Shown here: one piece after another, positions 26,046 to 39,085 of the stretch
Layout of the letters: the number at the start of each line of letters is the position of its first letter
How positions within the stretch are numbered: the first letter of the stretch is position 1
DNA from: Hippophae tibetana
Taxonomy: Eukaryota; Streptophyta; Magnoliopsida; Rosales; Elaeagnaceae
DNA length: 64,000 nucleotides
Direction of reading: 5' to 3'
Assembly (NCBI GenBank): GCA_037013495.1
Contig: CM072811.1
Span: 38,455,452-38,519,451, forward strand
Notes under the pieces: generated by a model
Told to the model about the DNA's origin: nothing
Database searches by the model: none
Seen by the model: only the letters and a program-made list of their open reading frames with translations
Made by a program: the position numbers and the translations under genes

Positions 26046-26376
26046 TACTTGTTTCAATAATTTTAAGACGATTTTAGCTTATCACGCACAAGTAATGCAT
26101 CAGCCAACACTCTCGACTCTTTAACACTTTTAGAAACAAATTCCTTACATATAGTTATTTTAAATATAGTTATTGGGATTGTTTTCACAAATTATAGTTT
26201 TAATATTTGTTGAATGTCATAGCTTTTGTTTTAATATTTTATTATTTAAAAAAATATTTAGAATATTATCATTGTTAATTTTTTTTAATAATTTTATATT
26301 AAATTTTAAATAATTTGTATTTTATCACTTTTAATCATTTAACAGAAAAAAATATTTATTTTTTAAAAGTTAGAAA
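26046..26376. other. AT-rich spacer
   Basis: Nothing recognised between the Copia B LTR and the target duplication of Copia C. Confidence 0.6.
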
Positions 26377-26381
26377 AACAC

Positions 26382-26719
26382 TATTGGATATTAGTCCTTA
26401 ATTCAAAGAATAAAAAAAAGGACCTTAATTCAAGGAATAAAACAAGGAGCTTAATTGAAGGAGTAAAACAAGGAATTCTTAATTCAAGGAGTAAAACAAG
26501 GAATCCTTAATTCAAGGAGTAAAACAAGGAATCCTTAATTCAAGGAGTAAAACAAGGAATGTTTAATTCAAGGAGTAAATCAAGGAATGCTTAATTTAAA
26601 GAGTAATTGAAGGAGTAAAATTTCCTTATAAATAGCTATACAATTGTAATGAAAACATGAAGAAAATAATACAAACTAGAGAACTCTTTTGTGTAGAGTT
26701 ATTTCTTATTTTTTCAACA
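26382..26719 (+). repeat. 5' LTR of Copia C
   Basis: 338 bp, starting tattgg and ending caaca, which closely matches the usual tgttgg...caaca pattern. The first two thirds consist of about eight imperfect 28-bp units of the form ttaattcaaggagtaaaaca. A TATA-like ataaatag follows at about 26630. The primer-binding site begins directly after. Confidence 0.9.
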
Positions 26720-29700
26720 TGGTATCAAAGTAGGAAAATTAACTTGCTTCTGCTTTATTATTATCTTAGCATCTTCAATCTTTGAAATGGCTGAAGACAA
26801 GCCGCTAGGATCAGAAGCTGAAAGTTCATCAGTGCTTTCCTTCATGAATATGCATGAGGTGGATGTCAACCCAAATCAAAGATTAAGCTCAGTCTTGTTG
26901 AATGAGTTTAATTACTTGCCTTGGTCAAGAGGAGTGTCTCTGGCTCTAGGTGGAAGGTCCAAGTTGGGGTTCATAAATGGAAGCATCGAAGTACCTGATG
27001 TTTCCTCACCAACCTATGAATCCTGGCTTAGTAAGGATCAGCTGGTTATGTCATGGCTCCTAAATTCCATGGAACGTAAATTAGCTGAAATATTCAGTTA
27101 CTCTGAATCTGCATACCAACTATGAGAGACGGTCAGGGAAATGTATGGCAGTCAAAACAATGCTGCACGAGTTTTTCAATTAAAGAAAGACATCTCAGAT
27201 CTGCAACAAGATGGCAAGCCTTTTGTACAACTCTTAGGAAGCATGAAAAGCATGTGGAATGAGTTGGAAATATATTGTCCTCATACAACTGATGTAGCTC
27301 TGCTACGAAAGAGAGCGGAAGAAGATAAGATATTTCAACTTTTGTCCAGTCTGGATTCAACATATGAAGATATACGATGCCATATACTCATGAATACTGA
27401 ACTTCCTTCCTTCACCAATGTATGTGCGACAATTCAACGTGAAGAAGTAAGAAGGAAAGTTATGAACAAGGATACAATGGCTAGTTTACCTGAGGTAAGA
27501 GCCTATCTAACCAACGAGAGGAAGTACAAAGGGAAGCATCCAAACTAGAAGTGTCAACATTGCAACCATACGGGCCATGTTAAGAACACATGTTGGATTC
27601 TACATCCAGAATTAAAACCTGATTTTATAAAGGATAAGGGTTTACAGAAAGTGAATCGTACTGGACACCGTGCTAATCATGCTTTTGCCTCTACCTCTAA
27701 TGGGTCTGATCCATTCAAGAACTTCACAGCGAATCCAGCTGAACGCATGAATGAGTTTATGTTGTATCTTCAAAGCAAGACAAAAGGAGCTAGAATTAAC
27801 TATGTGGATAGCATAGAAGAAGGAAACTCGACAGCATTGCTAGGCAAGTTTGCGGGCTTCTTGGCAGATACAAAACTCATACCACAAGAGGACATGCAAG
27901 GTATCATAAAAGCCTTTAAAACTGCTCTTAAAATAAATATGTTGCATGATTTTTGGGTTGTAGATTCAGGTGCCACAAATCATATGACAAACCATGTGTC
28001 AAAGTCTCATAAGTTTGAAAAATTAGCAAATCCTTCTCAAGTTTCAATTGCAAATGGTGAAAATGTAAAGGTTTTAGGAAAGGAAAAAATAAAATTAATG
28101 TCAGATGAAATCGAGTCGGAAGTTTTATATGTACCTTCCTTTCCTTTCCAACTTCTGTCTGTAGGAAAAATCACAAATACCTTGAATTGCTTAGCCATTT
28201 TTTCTCCTCACAATGTCATTTTTCAAGATTGTGTCACCAAAAAGACGATTGGTGAAGGGTTTTACTTAGATGGTCTCTATTACATATCCAAGAGCAATCC
28301 CAGAGGGTTTCAAGCCAAGTTTAATCCTATCCAAGATAATCAATTGTGGCATCAACGTTTAGCTCACCCTTCTCTACCAATTTTGTCAACTTTATTTCCA
28401 AACTTAGGAAATGATGAAATTGCATGTGAAACTTGCCACTTGTCTAAGGCCACTAGATTGCCTTTTAATTCTTCCTTGTCTAGGGCTAGTAAGTGTTTTG
28501 AACTAGTTCATTCAGATGTATGGGGACCAATTAATGAATCTTTTGATGGTTATAAGTATTTTGTGATTTTTGTTGATGATTTCTCTCGACTCACATGGTT
28601 GTATCTTTTAAAGTCTAAGAATGAAGTTATGGAAGTATTTAAGGACTTTCATAATCTTGTTAAAAATCACTTCTCTTCTAAAATTCAAACCTTAAGGTCT
28701 GACAATGGCACCGAATACATGTCCCATATCATGAAACAATATTTGAGCATTCATGGCATTATGCATCAAACAAGTTGTGTTGGCACACCTCAACAAAATG
28801 GTGTAGCTGAACGCAAAAACCGAGACTTACTTGAAAAAACTAGAGCATTAATGCTACAAATGAATGTACCAAAGAGATTATGGTCCCAAGGGGTTATGGC
28901 AGCTGCTTACATCATCAATAGATTACCCAGTCGAGTCTTGGATTTCAACTCTCCTCTAGAGGTCATGAAAGGAAGGAAAATTAACCTTTCACACCTTAGA
29001 GTCTTTGGCTGCATCTGTTTTGTACATATTCAATCTCATCATCGAGATAAATTGGATCCTAGAGCTGTTAAATGTATTTTTCTTGGTTATTCATCTACAA
29101 AAAAGGGATATAAGTGTTATGATCCCCAACTTAGGAGATTAATTGTGTCTAAAGATGTTCGATTTTATGAAACTAACCCTTTTTTCAGCAAGTCACATGA
29201 AATCACAAGTCAAGAGGATGGCATCTTGGATGTGTTTCCATTACCAAGAATCGAACTTGAGGCTCCACAACAACAAGATCCCAGCCATGTCAACATTGAT
29301 GCATCTCTCACTGAAAGTAACAATGAAGGGTCTCGTCTTAATGGTACATTGCATGAAGATAGTGATAATCAAGATGATCCTCACAATATGGTACAAGATG
29401 TGAACGAGTGTGAGATAACTCCTTCTGTTCCACGACGTAATCCAATGCGTGTTAGGAAACCTCCCACAAGACTTCAAGACTTTGTCACCTACAAACCCAC
29501 ACATCCCATCTCAAATTATGTGTTATATAAGAGAGTGACACCAACCCATGCCGCATTCCTCAGCACTATATCGAGTTACAGTGAACCTCAAAACTTTCAT
29601 GAGGCCAACAGCCAAGAGGTGTGGAAGGAAGCCATGCAAGAAGAACTTAAAGCCTTAGATTAACACAACACATGGAGCATCACCAAACTTCCAAAAGGCA

Positions 29701-31125
29701 AGAAAGTTGTGGGTTGCAAATGGATCTATAAGCTCAAATTCAAGTCAGATGGATCAATTGAGAGGTATAAAGCAAGATTGGTGGCTCGAGGATTCACTCA
29801 AGCATTCGAGGTGGATTACAAAGAAACATTTGCACCTGTTGCAAAAATGAACACAGTAAGAGTGCTACTGTCTGTGGCTGTAAACAAGGGGTGGTCCATG
29901 TACCAAATGGATGTGAAGAATGCATTCTTGCATGGTGATCTCAAAGAAGAAATCTATATGAAATTTCCACCTGGGCATCCTCAAAGCAATGAACTGGATT
30001 TAGTGTGCAAATTGCACAAATCCATTTATGGTTTGAAACAGTCCCCACGAGCTTGGTATGCCAAGCTAAGCTCAATTCTCACTAGTGTTGGTTTCAAAAG
30101 CAGCAATGTCGATTCCTCACTATTTGTTCGCACAGGAGCTATGGGCAAATTGGTTGTGCTGATTTATGTAGATGATCTGATAATTACAGGTGATAATGCT
30201 GACGAGATTTTCAACCTCAAACAGTCCCTCAGACAAAGGTTTGCAATTAAAGACCTTGGGATATTGAAGTACTTTCTTGGTATAGAAATGGAAACCTCGC
30301 ACAAGGGACTCTTTCTTAACCAAAGGAAATATATCCTATATTTTCTTAAGGAAGCTAACATGAGCGATGCTAAACCAGTCATTACCCCTCTTGACAGCAA
30401 GCTCAAACCTAGCTTGAAGGGCATGCCACTCATGGATATAAGTTATTACCAACGACTGGTTGGTAAGTTGATCTACCTAACAATCACCAGACCTGACATC
30501 ACATATTCTGTAAGTATTGTGAGCCAATTCATGCACTCCCCGACACTTGAGCATTTGACCCTTGTTAAAAGGATCTTACGCTACTTAAAAGGATCAGTGG
30601 GTCGTGGTATTATCATGAAGAAGAATGACAACACACAAATCATGGGGTATTGTGATGCTGATTGGGCAGGGAATGCAATTGATCGCAAGTCCACCACTGG
30701 CTACTGTACATTTGTCGGTAGAAACTTGGTCACATGGAAGAGTAAGAAGCAAACTGTCATTGCCAGATCAAGTGCCGAAGTAGAGTATCGTGCAATGGCT
30801 TCAACTGCGTGTGAGTTGATATGGCTTAAATGTCTTCTGTGTGATTTAGGTGTTCCTACAACTCTTCCTATGTCCTTATTTTGTGACAATCAGGCAGCTA
30901 TGCATATAGCATCAAACCCAGTGTTTCACGAGAGGACGAAACACATTGAAGTTGATTGTCATTACGTTCGTGAACAAGTTCAATCACAGGTGATTCAGAC
31001 ATATTATACAAGAAGCTTCGACCAATTGGCTGACATCTTCACCAAGCCCTTGGTTTCTCATCAATTTCAACGATTTTTGTCCAAGCTTGGATCCATAAAC
31101 CTTCTGGATCCAGCTTGAGGGGGAG

Positions 31126-31418
31126 TATTGGATATTAGTCCTTAATTCAAAGAATAAAACAAGGACCTTAATTCAAGGAATAAAACAAGGAGCTTAATTG
31201 AAGGAGTAAAACAAGAAATCCTTAATTCAAGGAGTAAAACAAGGAATACTTAATTCAATGAGTAAATCAAGAAATGCTTAATTTAAAGAGTAATTGAAAG
31301 AGTAATTGAAAGAGTAAAATTTCATTATAAATAACTATACAATTATAATGAAAACATGAAGAAAATAATACAAACTAGAGAACTCTTTTGTGTAGAGTTA
31401 TTTCTTGTTTTTTCAACA
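31126..31418 (+). repeat. 3' LTR of Copia C
   Basis: 293 bp, with the same termini as the 5' LTR. It carries fewer 28-bp units, which explains most of the 45-bp length difference. In the non-repeat last 75 bp the two LTRs differ at about two positions by eye. Confidence 0.9.
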
Positions 31419-31423
31419 AACAC

Positions 31424-33432
31424 ATTCGAAGATTAAACAACTCTAACTTTAAAATTTCATATTTCTATGACCCATCCCCTTGAAGCAACTGTATATAAGT
31501 AAATTTCTTCACGATCACATACACAACTGAATGCAAAAACATCAATTGCCCAATAGTTTCAACCATCTTTGGAATTATGATAATGCATATTTATTTGTAA
31601 TGCATAATAGGTTGAATTATATATTTGATATTTAAATTTTATTAGATTTAATAATTTAATAATTAATTTTTTATATAATATTATATCCACTACTATTTTA
31701 AATTTAACATATTTATTCTAAATTTAAAAATTATACTATATTATACTGTATCAATTATAATTAATATATTTTAAAAATTTAATATTTTTGTTACATATTT
31801 ATTCTCCTAAAATTAAAGTTTAATATATTTAGTCAATTATCTTTAAATTTAAACTAAAAATGTTAAATTTAAAAAGATAGAATACGTATTATGAATTAAA
31901 AAAATTAAAGTATATAAATTTAAGTAATGATAATAATGGATGAATTAATAAATTAAAAAAAAATTTAATTATAATTAAAAAATATATATTGTTAAGTTTC
32001 TTTTGGTTCTACCGTCAATCAGAAATTTTAAAAGAATATTATTTATAAATTTAAATAATCTTTAATTAAATCAGATTTTATTGAATTTAATTAGAATTAT
32101 AATTTTAACATACTGATATCATTTGCTTTTTCAAATTATTTGTACAAATTATTTATCTTAGGAACGATCACGGATTACTCATTTCGAAAAATAGTACACC
32201 TGATTTCTACCATATTACTTGATCAACATCTGCCGTCTGGTATTCTTTAAATAGATCAGTGACAGTCAAACATTCACTTTCAAACCTAGATTAATATTAA
32301 ACAAAGATGACGTTGTCAAAAAAAAAAATTGGGCCGAAATTGCAGACAAATGTGAAAATCTAAAACTCTATTCAATCATTGATTATTATATGAATCACGG
32401 TGTTTAAATAAGTGCCACACAAACAAATATTTATTTAAGAAATCAAATGATAACAGATTTATGTCAAATAATAAATTCCCACCAACATGAGAACCTCATG
32501 CTTAATTTAATAATATTATATAACATGCATAGTTACAGCCAGCAATCACCAAAACCTAACCTAAAAAATTGAGACCAAGACTTTTGTAATAAATTAAATT
32601 AAAGATATGTTTCATAATAAATACAAATGGGCTTAGGCCCACCACGTGTATTAAAAATCTAGATTTTCATTCATGAGAGGCATGTAAGGAGAAGAGGACA
32701 ACATAAATTTTAAAAATAGTTGAAAAAATAAAATAAAACTGAAGGGGTTTAATTAGACCAATTTAACCTATATATTTATAATTGATTTTGAATTATGTTT
32801 AAAATAAAATATATATAATATTTTTTTATAGTCAAAATATATAATATGAACATAAATAAATAATGTTATTTTGTGTTACAGTGCTATTTTTTTAATTATT
32901 TATTTCTTCGTATGAGAATATTTTAATGATTAATAATGTATCATATTTTTTTTATTTTTTTATTTATCTTATTTAGATTTATTAAAAATAAATAAGATAT
33001 TATAATTAATATCATTTAATTATCATCACATCTTATTAAAAATTAAATTAAATAATATAAAATTAATTATATCATAAATTTTATTAATATTTTATCCCAA
33101 TTCACGAACATAATATCTTTACTTAATATGACGTGAAATTGTGTTTCTTCCATCTTCTAGGTTATACGTATACGTGGCTTTGACGTCTATTACTACCCTT
33201 TGTCTGTTTCAAGAGAAAACTCAACAATTTATATATTCTATTATTCTTCGTACCTTGCTGCCATTTTTGTTCTTTGCGAGTGCAAGTAGCTTATTGCTAC
33301 CAAAAAACCAGAGACATATTTATAGTATATTCATGCTTCAAATTCAAACAGAAATATATAATTACACATCATTTTAAGGGATAACTGAATTTAAAAAATA
33401 TATCATGAAAAACATGCTTATTAGATCAAATA
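31424..33432. other. AT-rich spacer
   Basis: About 2 kb with no supportable gene. A short open frame at 33141-33377 has no recognisable domain and I treat it as chance. No repeat boundaries were found. Confidence 0.55.
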
Positions 33433-35095
33433 TGTGAAAAACTATGTAAGAATAATATTATCAATAATCTGAAATGAACTGTTTGGATTGAATCGTGGAT
33501 TATGTCGCTCTCTTTAAGACGTTTCATGACTTTTTCCATACTTGTGCAAACAAACCGAGCCTAGTCGTTCCCAAGATAAAACAACCCAGAATCTTTTTTC
33601 TATCTCAGATCTTCACTGCACTGATAATGGCCATAAAAGTAATGGTCGTATAATTATGAAAATAGCGATAACATAATTATGAAAATAACGATCATAAAAG
33701 TAATGACCATATAATTATGAAAACAACGGTCATATAATTATGAAAATGACAGTTACATAATTTATGAAATAACAATCATAAAATAATAAAAAAATTATTT
33801 AAATTCATTTCTAACAATCCCTTACTTGAATTTTAAATAAAAATAGTTTCATTGAGAAATTGATCAATTAAAAGCATAAGATTATGCATAAGCAAAAGAT
33901 GTCTATCAACTTGAACCTTTGTATAGTGTTGATGTTTTAGAATATACTAGAGTAACTCGTAGTTTTGAACTCTAACTCTAACAATATTACACACACAACC
34001 TTTTCAAGGTGTAGTTCGAAAAGCTTGTGCTTTATAACCATGTATGTGTATCCCAGTATAGTGAATGCTCTAGTAAATTTTGCCCAAAAGTTTCATAGGA
34101 AGCAGCCACACTTTCAAATTCACATAGGTGAGTCTATCAAGAGTAATCCCGTAGCTACGTACTCCACTCCACATAGAGTATAGACCTCATTAAGAGTTTA
34201 AGAATTAACTCATCTTTTCTGTCACTTCAAGACTTCATGCTTCTAACAATATAGAATGAGACTTCATAATAGCATGATTCATCTCAAATCACTTCATGAC
34301 TTGTTATTACCCATTGAACTTATTTCTTGGGATCTCCAATCTATAAGTTGGGTTACCATCATGAGTGACTCTTCATTCTAAAGGCATCAGCCAGATTCCT
34401 TTCGAGGTTTTTGAAAAGCTTTTCTCTTGCTAATCCTTTTGTCAAAGGGTAAGCCAAATTTTCATTAATACATATATGATCCATCCTTACAGCTCTTGTA
34501 GAGAGAAACTATCTAACAATACTGTGTATTTGTCGTCTCTTTCCGTTGTAATAACAGTTCTAAATCTTTTCTATAGACGCGGTACTATCACAGTGGATCA
34601 AGATAGCTGGTATCAATCTTTCCCATAAAAGGATCTCAACTAACAGACTTCTTAACTAGCTTGCTTCTTCACTAGTAGTAGCTAGTGCTATCATTTCAAA
34701 CTCCATCATAGATTGAGCCAATATTGTATATTACTTAGACTTCCAAGAAATAGCTCAACCAACAATGCTAAATATATAGTTGCTAGTTGCTTTGGAGTCT
34801 TCTGATAGAGTGTTCCAATCATCATCATTGTATCCATCTAGAACAGCGAGAAACTTCTTATTATATAATCCAAGGTTCATAGTTCTCTTAAGGTATCTTA
34901 TGACCTTTTCAATTGTATTTCAATGCTCTATACTAAGTCTACTAATAAACCTACATAGTAGTCCCACAACATAAACTATGTTTAGTTTAGTGTAATCAAT
35001 AGCATAACGTAAGCTACCAATGATGCTCGCATACTCAGTTTATTTAACATCGTCCTCGGTGTTTTTGAACAACTTTACACTAGGATCATAAAGAG
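33433..35095 (-). mobile_element. Ty1/Copia fragment D, same family as B, inverted
   Basis: On the - strand this is the 3' part of a B-like element: the end of reverse transcriptase and RNase H (about 35095-34440), the 3' non-coding region, a purine tract, and an LTR at 33433-33816 (read in reverse, tgttag...ttcaca). Blocks matching B at 23950-26045 in reverse complement are obvious, for example around 33960-34180 against 24900-25100. Homology stops sharply at about 35095, so only this end is kept. Decayed, with many breaks. Confidence 0.85.
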
Positions 35096-35877
35096 TAATA
35101 AGACTTATCACACTAGACCATGCCTTCCTACACCAAACTAATACCTTATCACAAATTTCATTTGTTTTTATTAAAATCGCTTTGAACTAAGACTTATCAC
35201 TATTGTGATAAAACATTACCTTATCATAGTAAGCCTTACCATGATATTATATGCTTGTGAACAACATTTCTACACCGGAAAAAATGTCTTTTCACATCAA
35301 GTCAATACCTTATCATAAATTTCTTTTTTTTGTAAAAATTACTCAGAGGTAAGGTTTATCAGTGGTAAATCTTATCTCCGAGTTATTTTGATAAAAAATA
35401 AAATATTACCAAAAATGAAATATTATGTTGTCTTTTATTAATGTCATTTGATTTCTTAAATTAAAATTTATATAATTTAATCTCATTGGCTATTATTTTA
35501 GAAAATAAACTAATAACAAAAATATATTATTTTAATGATTTTTATCAAAATATTGTGTTTTAAAATAATATTTTAATATATAAATATTAAAATAATATAA
35601 TTTATTCTTAATTGATTCCTTACTCTAAAATTAAATAACTAAATGATATTACTTATAATTTAATATATTAAATGATACAAGTAATCTAATTTAGGAGACT
35701 TCTATGCTATTTTATTTATAGTATATACACGTGATAATTATATGATCATGACTAATCTTTTAAATAATGTTAAATTTTATTTTATATTCTCAAAATATAT
35801 TGAATAAATGAATTAATTTTTTTTTTTGAAATAATATTATACAATCCATATATTGTGATTAAATGTTTAACTTTTGA
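35096..35877. repeat. AT-rich spacer with a small direct repeat and a foldback
   Basis: Around 35128-35232 and 35268-35410 a block with ctacacc, aataccttatca.aaattt and cttatca motifs occurs twice. At 35341-35383 an almost perfect palindrome (actcagaggtaaggtttatc against its reverse complement) can form a 20-bp stem. This could be a MITE or a degraded tandem dimer; the family is not recognised. Confidence 0.45.
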
Positions 35878-36879
35878 TTTGCGCATCTTATAAAGAGACA
35901 TTGTAACAATAATTAAAAAAAATTGTTCATTTAAATAATTAAAGTGTTCCTTTAATTTTAGATTCTTAATAAGCAACACAAGCTAACAAAATCCTATTTT
36001 GAAGAAAAATATATCAAACCAATTTCCTCTTTTTATACTTGTTGACAAAAAATACTCACGGGGGATGAAATCGAAGTAAGAATTTCTTGAAAAATATCAA
36101 GTATTTATTAACTTTTGAAGGCCTTGACGTACTAACTAAAATTATAAATGAAAAGAAATCGATCTCAACTTTAGCATATAATATTTTCATTAGTTATTAT
36201 ATCAAGGTAGATTTGTATAGATTGAGTTATGTATCTAAAGTTTTTTTTAGTGTTACTTTTACTTTTTTTTTATTAGAAAGAGTCATTTAAAAAAAAGTTA
36301 GATATATAAAAAAAGAGAAAATACATAGATATTCTTTAACTATTGTAAAAATACCACTTAAATTATATACTTATTTTTTGTAAAAATATAACCCAATGTT
36401 ATAAAAAAAATAATCGCAAAAGAAAAAATAAAACTTTTTTTAATTTTTCAATTACATTAGATAGATATTATCAAAATTTAAATAAACTCTAACTAAAAGA
36501 ATACAAGAAAAATAAAACAAAAAGAGAAAAAATAAAACATAAAAATAGTTATTTATCCGTATGCAATAATGTTTTCATAATAATATCACTAAATTATTAC
36601 AAAAAAATAAATATATGACTTTAGTGTAACTTTTAGAATACATATAGAACATTTACAATCACCTTCTTATAAAAAAATACACATTCTTTCTTTTTATAAA
36701 AGAAAGACTTAAAAATAAATTTAGTTTACTATAAATAAATAATAATAGTAAAAAAAAAAATAACAAAGTTAATGTGGTTTTTTTATTTGCCAACTTTATT
36801 TCTATTGATAATACTAATAAAATTTTCATTTGGGAAATTAGTTAAAATTATACCTCAAAAACTCACTTTGAACCGAGAG

Positions 36880-37385
36880 GGGTAGAAGGTATCCCATTTA
36901 GGATGGATCAAGGCTAATCATATGGTGCTATTTTTGGATTGCCAAAATTATTTGGTTGTGTTGGTATTTTTCGAACACCAAGATCATTCGTTAAGAGATA
37001 TTTTTGCTTTCTACTTGGGGTCTCATATGCTTTTTAGGCAGAACTAGTTGTAGTCATTCATGTGGTGATGTATGCTACACTACTTGGATAGCAAAAGTTT
37101 TTGGTTGGAATTAGATTCTATTTATGTTGTCACTTTTTTTCAAACTCGATCACTCTCGGTACTATAGAAATGATATTCTATTTGGGTTGATTACTTAGAA
37201 AAATTACTTATATGGAGTTTCACTATTCTCACATTTATAGAGAGGGCAAGTTGTAGCTGATAGTATAGTCATTAGGCTCCTAGTATTTGCATCATGATTT
37301 GGTGGTGGGATGCCTTACTATTCACTATCCCTTTCATTTATTTGGGTACCAACATCAAGCCTCATTATAAGTTTTGTTGATATTT
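36880..37385 (+). pseudogene. LINE RNase H remnant, tandem copy 1
   Basis: Translation of short open pieces gives the plant L1-type LINE C-terminal RNase H pattern: GWIKAN-like start, GCVGIFRT, FVKRYF, AELVVVIH and a later HIYREGK.VADS box. The closing sequence resembles the short tail after RNase H in these LINEs. Several stops interrupt it. It lies inside the 1.7-kb tandem unit. Confidence 0.65.
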
Positions 37386-38584
37386 AGTTTGTATATTTTT
37401 TTTCTCTATTTAATTATACTCATAAATGAGAGGCTAGATGAGAATAGTGCAATATTTGTCCCAAAAAATTAACTAAATTCATACATATATATCCAAATTT
37501 TTAAAACAAACGATTAAAATTTTAGGAACATATGTGTAAAATTTTTAAAAATATGAGTGTCAAATCATACGTTTTAAAATTTTGAAGACTTATGTGTAAA
37601 TTTAATTAAAGTTTAAGATCAGTGGTATATTTTAGCCTTGTTTTAATTAGGGCATCTTATAAAGAGACATTGGAAAAATAACTAAAAACATTTGTTCCTT
37701 TAAATAATTAAAGTTTTCTTTTAATTTTATATTCACATTAAGCAATAAATGTTAGCAAAATCATCTTTTGAAGAGAAATATATCAAATCAATTTCCTTTT
37801 TTTTATACTTGTTGAAAAAAATACTTATGGGATGAAATCAAAATAATTAAAATTTCTTAAAAAATATCAATTATTTATCAATTTTTGAAGTCCTTAACAT
37901 ACTACCTAAAATTATAAATTAAAATAAATTGATCTCAACTTGAGCATATAATGTTTTCATTAGTTATTGTTTAGATTTGTGTAGATTGAGTTGTGTATCT
38001 ATAGTTTTTTTAGTGTTATTTTTACTTTTTCGTATTAGAAAGGGGCATTTTAAAAAAATTTAGATATATAAAAGAAGAGAAAATAACATAATGATCTTTA
38101 GCTATTGTAGGAGTGACATTTAGATTATATACTTATTTTTTGTAACAGTTTAGTCTAATTATTAAGAAAAAATAACTACACAAGAAAAAATGTAATTTTT
38201 TCAATTTTATTATTTAATTTTTCAATTACATTAGATACAGACTATTAAAATTTAAATAAACTATAACTGAATATAAGAAAAATAAAATAAAACATGAAAA
38301 ACTAGTTATTTATCCTTATACATTAATTTTTTCACAACAAGATCATTAAAGTGTTAAGAAAAAATAAATATAAAACTTAAATGTAACTTTTATAAAAAAA
38401 ATATAAAACATTTACAATTACCTTCTCATAAAAAAATACATATTCTTTCTTTTTATAAAAAAACCTAAAAATAAATTTAATTCATTATTTAAAAATAATA
38501 ATAATAATAATAATGCAAAGTTAATGTGGCCTTTTTATTTGACAACTTTATTTATACTTAGGTACTAAATAAAATTTTTATTTG

Positions 38585-39085
38585 GGAAGGGTAGAGGGCA
38601 TCACCTTTAGGATGGATCAAGGCTAATAAGATGGTATTGTTTTTGGATCGTCAGGATTATCTGATTGTGTTGGTATTTTTTGGACATCAAGATCATTTGT
38701 TAAGAGATGTTTTTTCATTCTACTTAGGATCTCATATGCATTTGAGACAGAACTAGTTGTAGTCATTCTTTGGTGATGTGTACTACCCTATTTAGATGGT
38801 AGAAACTTTGTTTGGAGTCGGACCCTATTTGTATTGTCACTCTTTTTCGAACTTGATCACTTTCGGTGTCGTGGAGATGATACTTTACTTGGGTTGACTG
38901 CATAAAATATTTCTTACATGAAGTTTCACTATTCTCATATTTATAGAAGGGAAAATATTGAAGCTGATAGTATAATCAATAGGCTCCTAGTATTTGTACC
39001 ATGATTTGGTGATGGGATGTCATACTATTCATTATCCCTTTCATTTATTCGGGGTACTAACATCAAGCCTCATTATAAGTTTTGT
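38585..39085 (+). pseudogene. LINE RNase H remnant, tandem copy 2
   Basis: The counterpart of the remnant in tandem copy 1, with the same order of motifs (dgsgLrVDQG-like start region replaced by GWIKANKM, then GHQDHLLRD- and AELVVVIL-like pieces). It is interrupted by stops and indels and was duplicated together with the array. Confidence 0.6.

Larger units (their letters stand above)
26377..31423 (+). mobile_element. Ty1/Copia retrotransposon C, nearly complete
   Basis: Both LTRs (26382-26719 and 31126-31418) and a 5-bp target duplication (aacac at 26377-26381 and 31419-31423) are present. A primer-binding site typical of initiator tRNA-Met (tggtatcaaag) lies at 26720, and a polypurine tract (gagggggag) precedes the 3' LTR. 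Parts in order: gag (26787-27548), zinc knuckle and protease (about 27550-28000, WVVDSGATNHM), integrase (about 28330-29000, HHCC finger then DVWGP and SDNGTEY), reverse transcriptase (29709-30450, YQMDVKNAFLHG and YVDD), and RNase H (to 31118). The coding region is largely open with only about three or four breaks. The LTRs differ at few positions apart from repeat number, so insertion was fairly recent compared with its neighbours. Confidence 0.93.

Noticed and set aside
26382-26620. Regular 28-bp repeats that look array-like
   Set aside because: They are not CRISPR: this is a plant LTR, units are contiguous without spacers, and the same units recur in the other LTR.
33141-33377. A 78-aa hydrophobic frame
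   Set aside because: AT-rich composition, no domain and no gene structure around it; likely chance.
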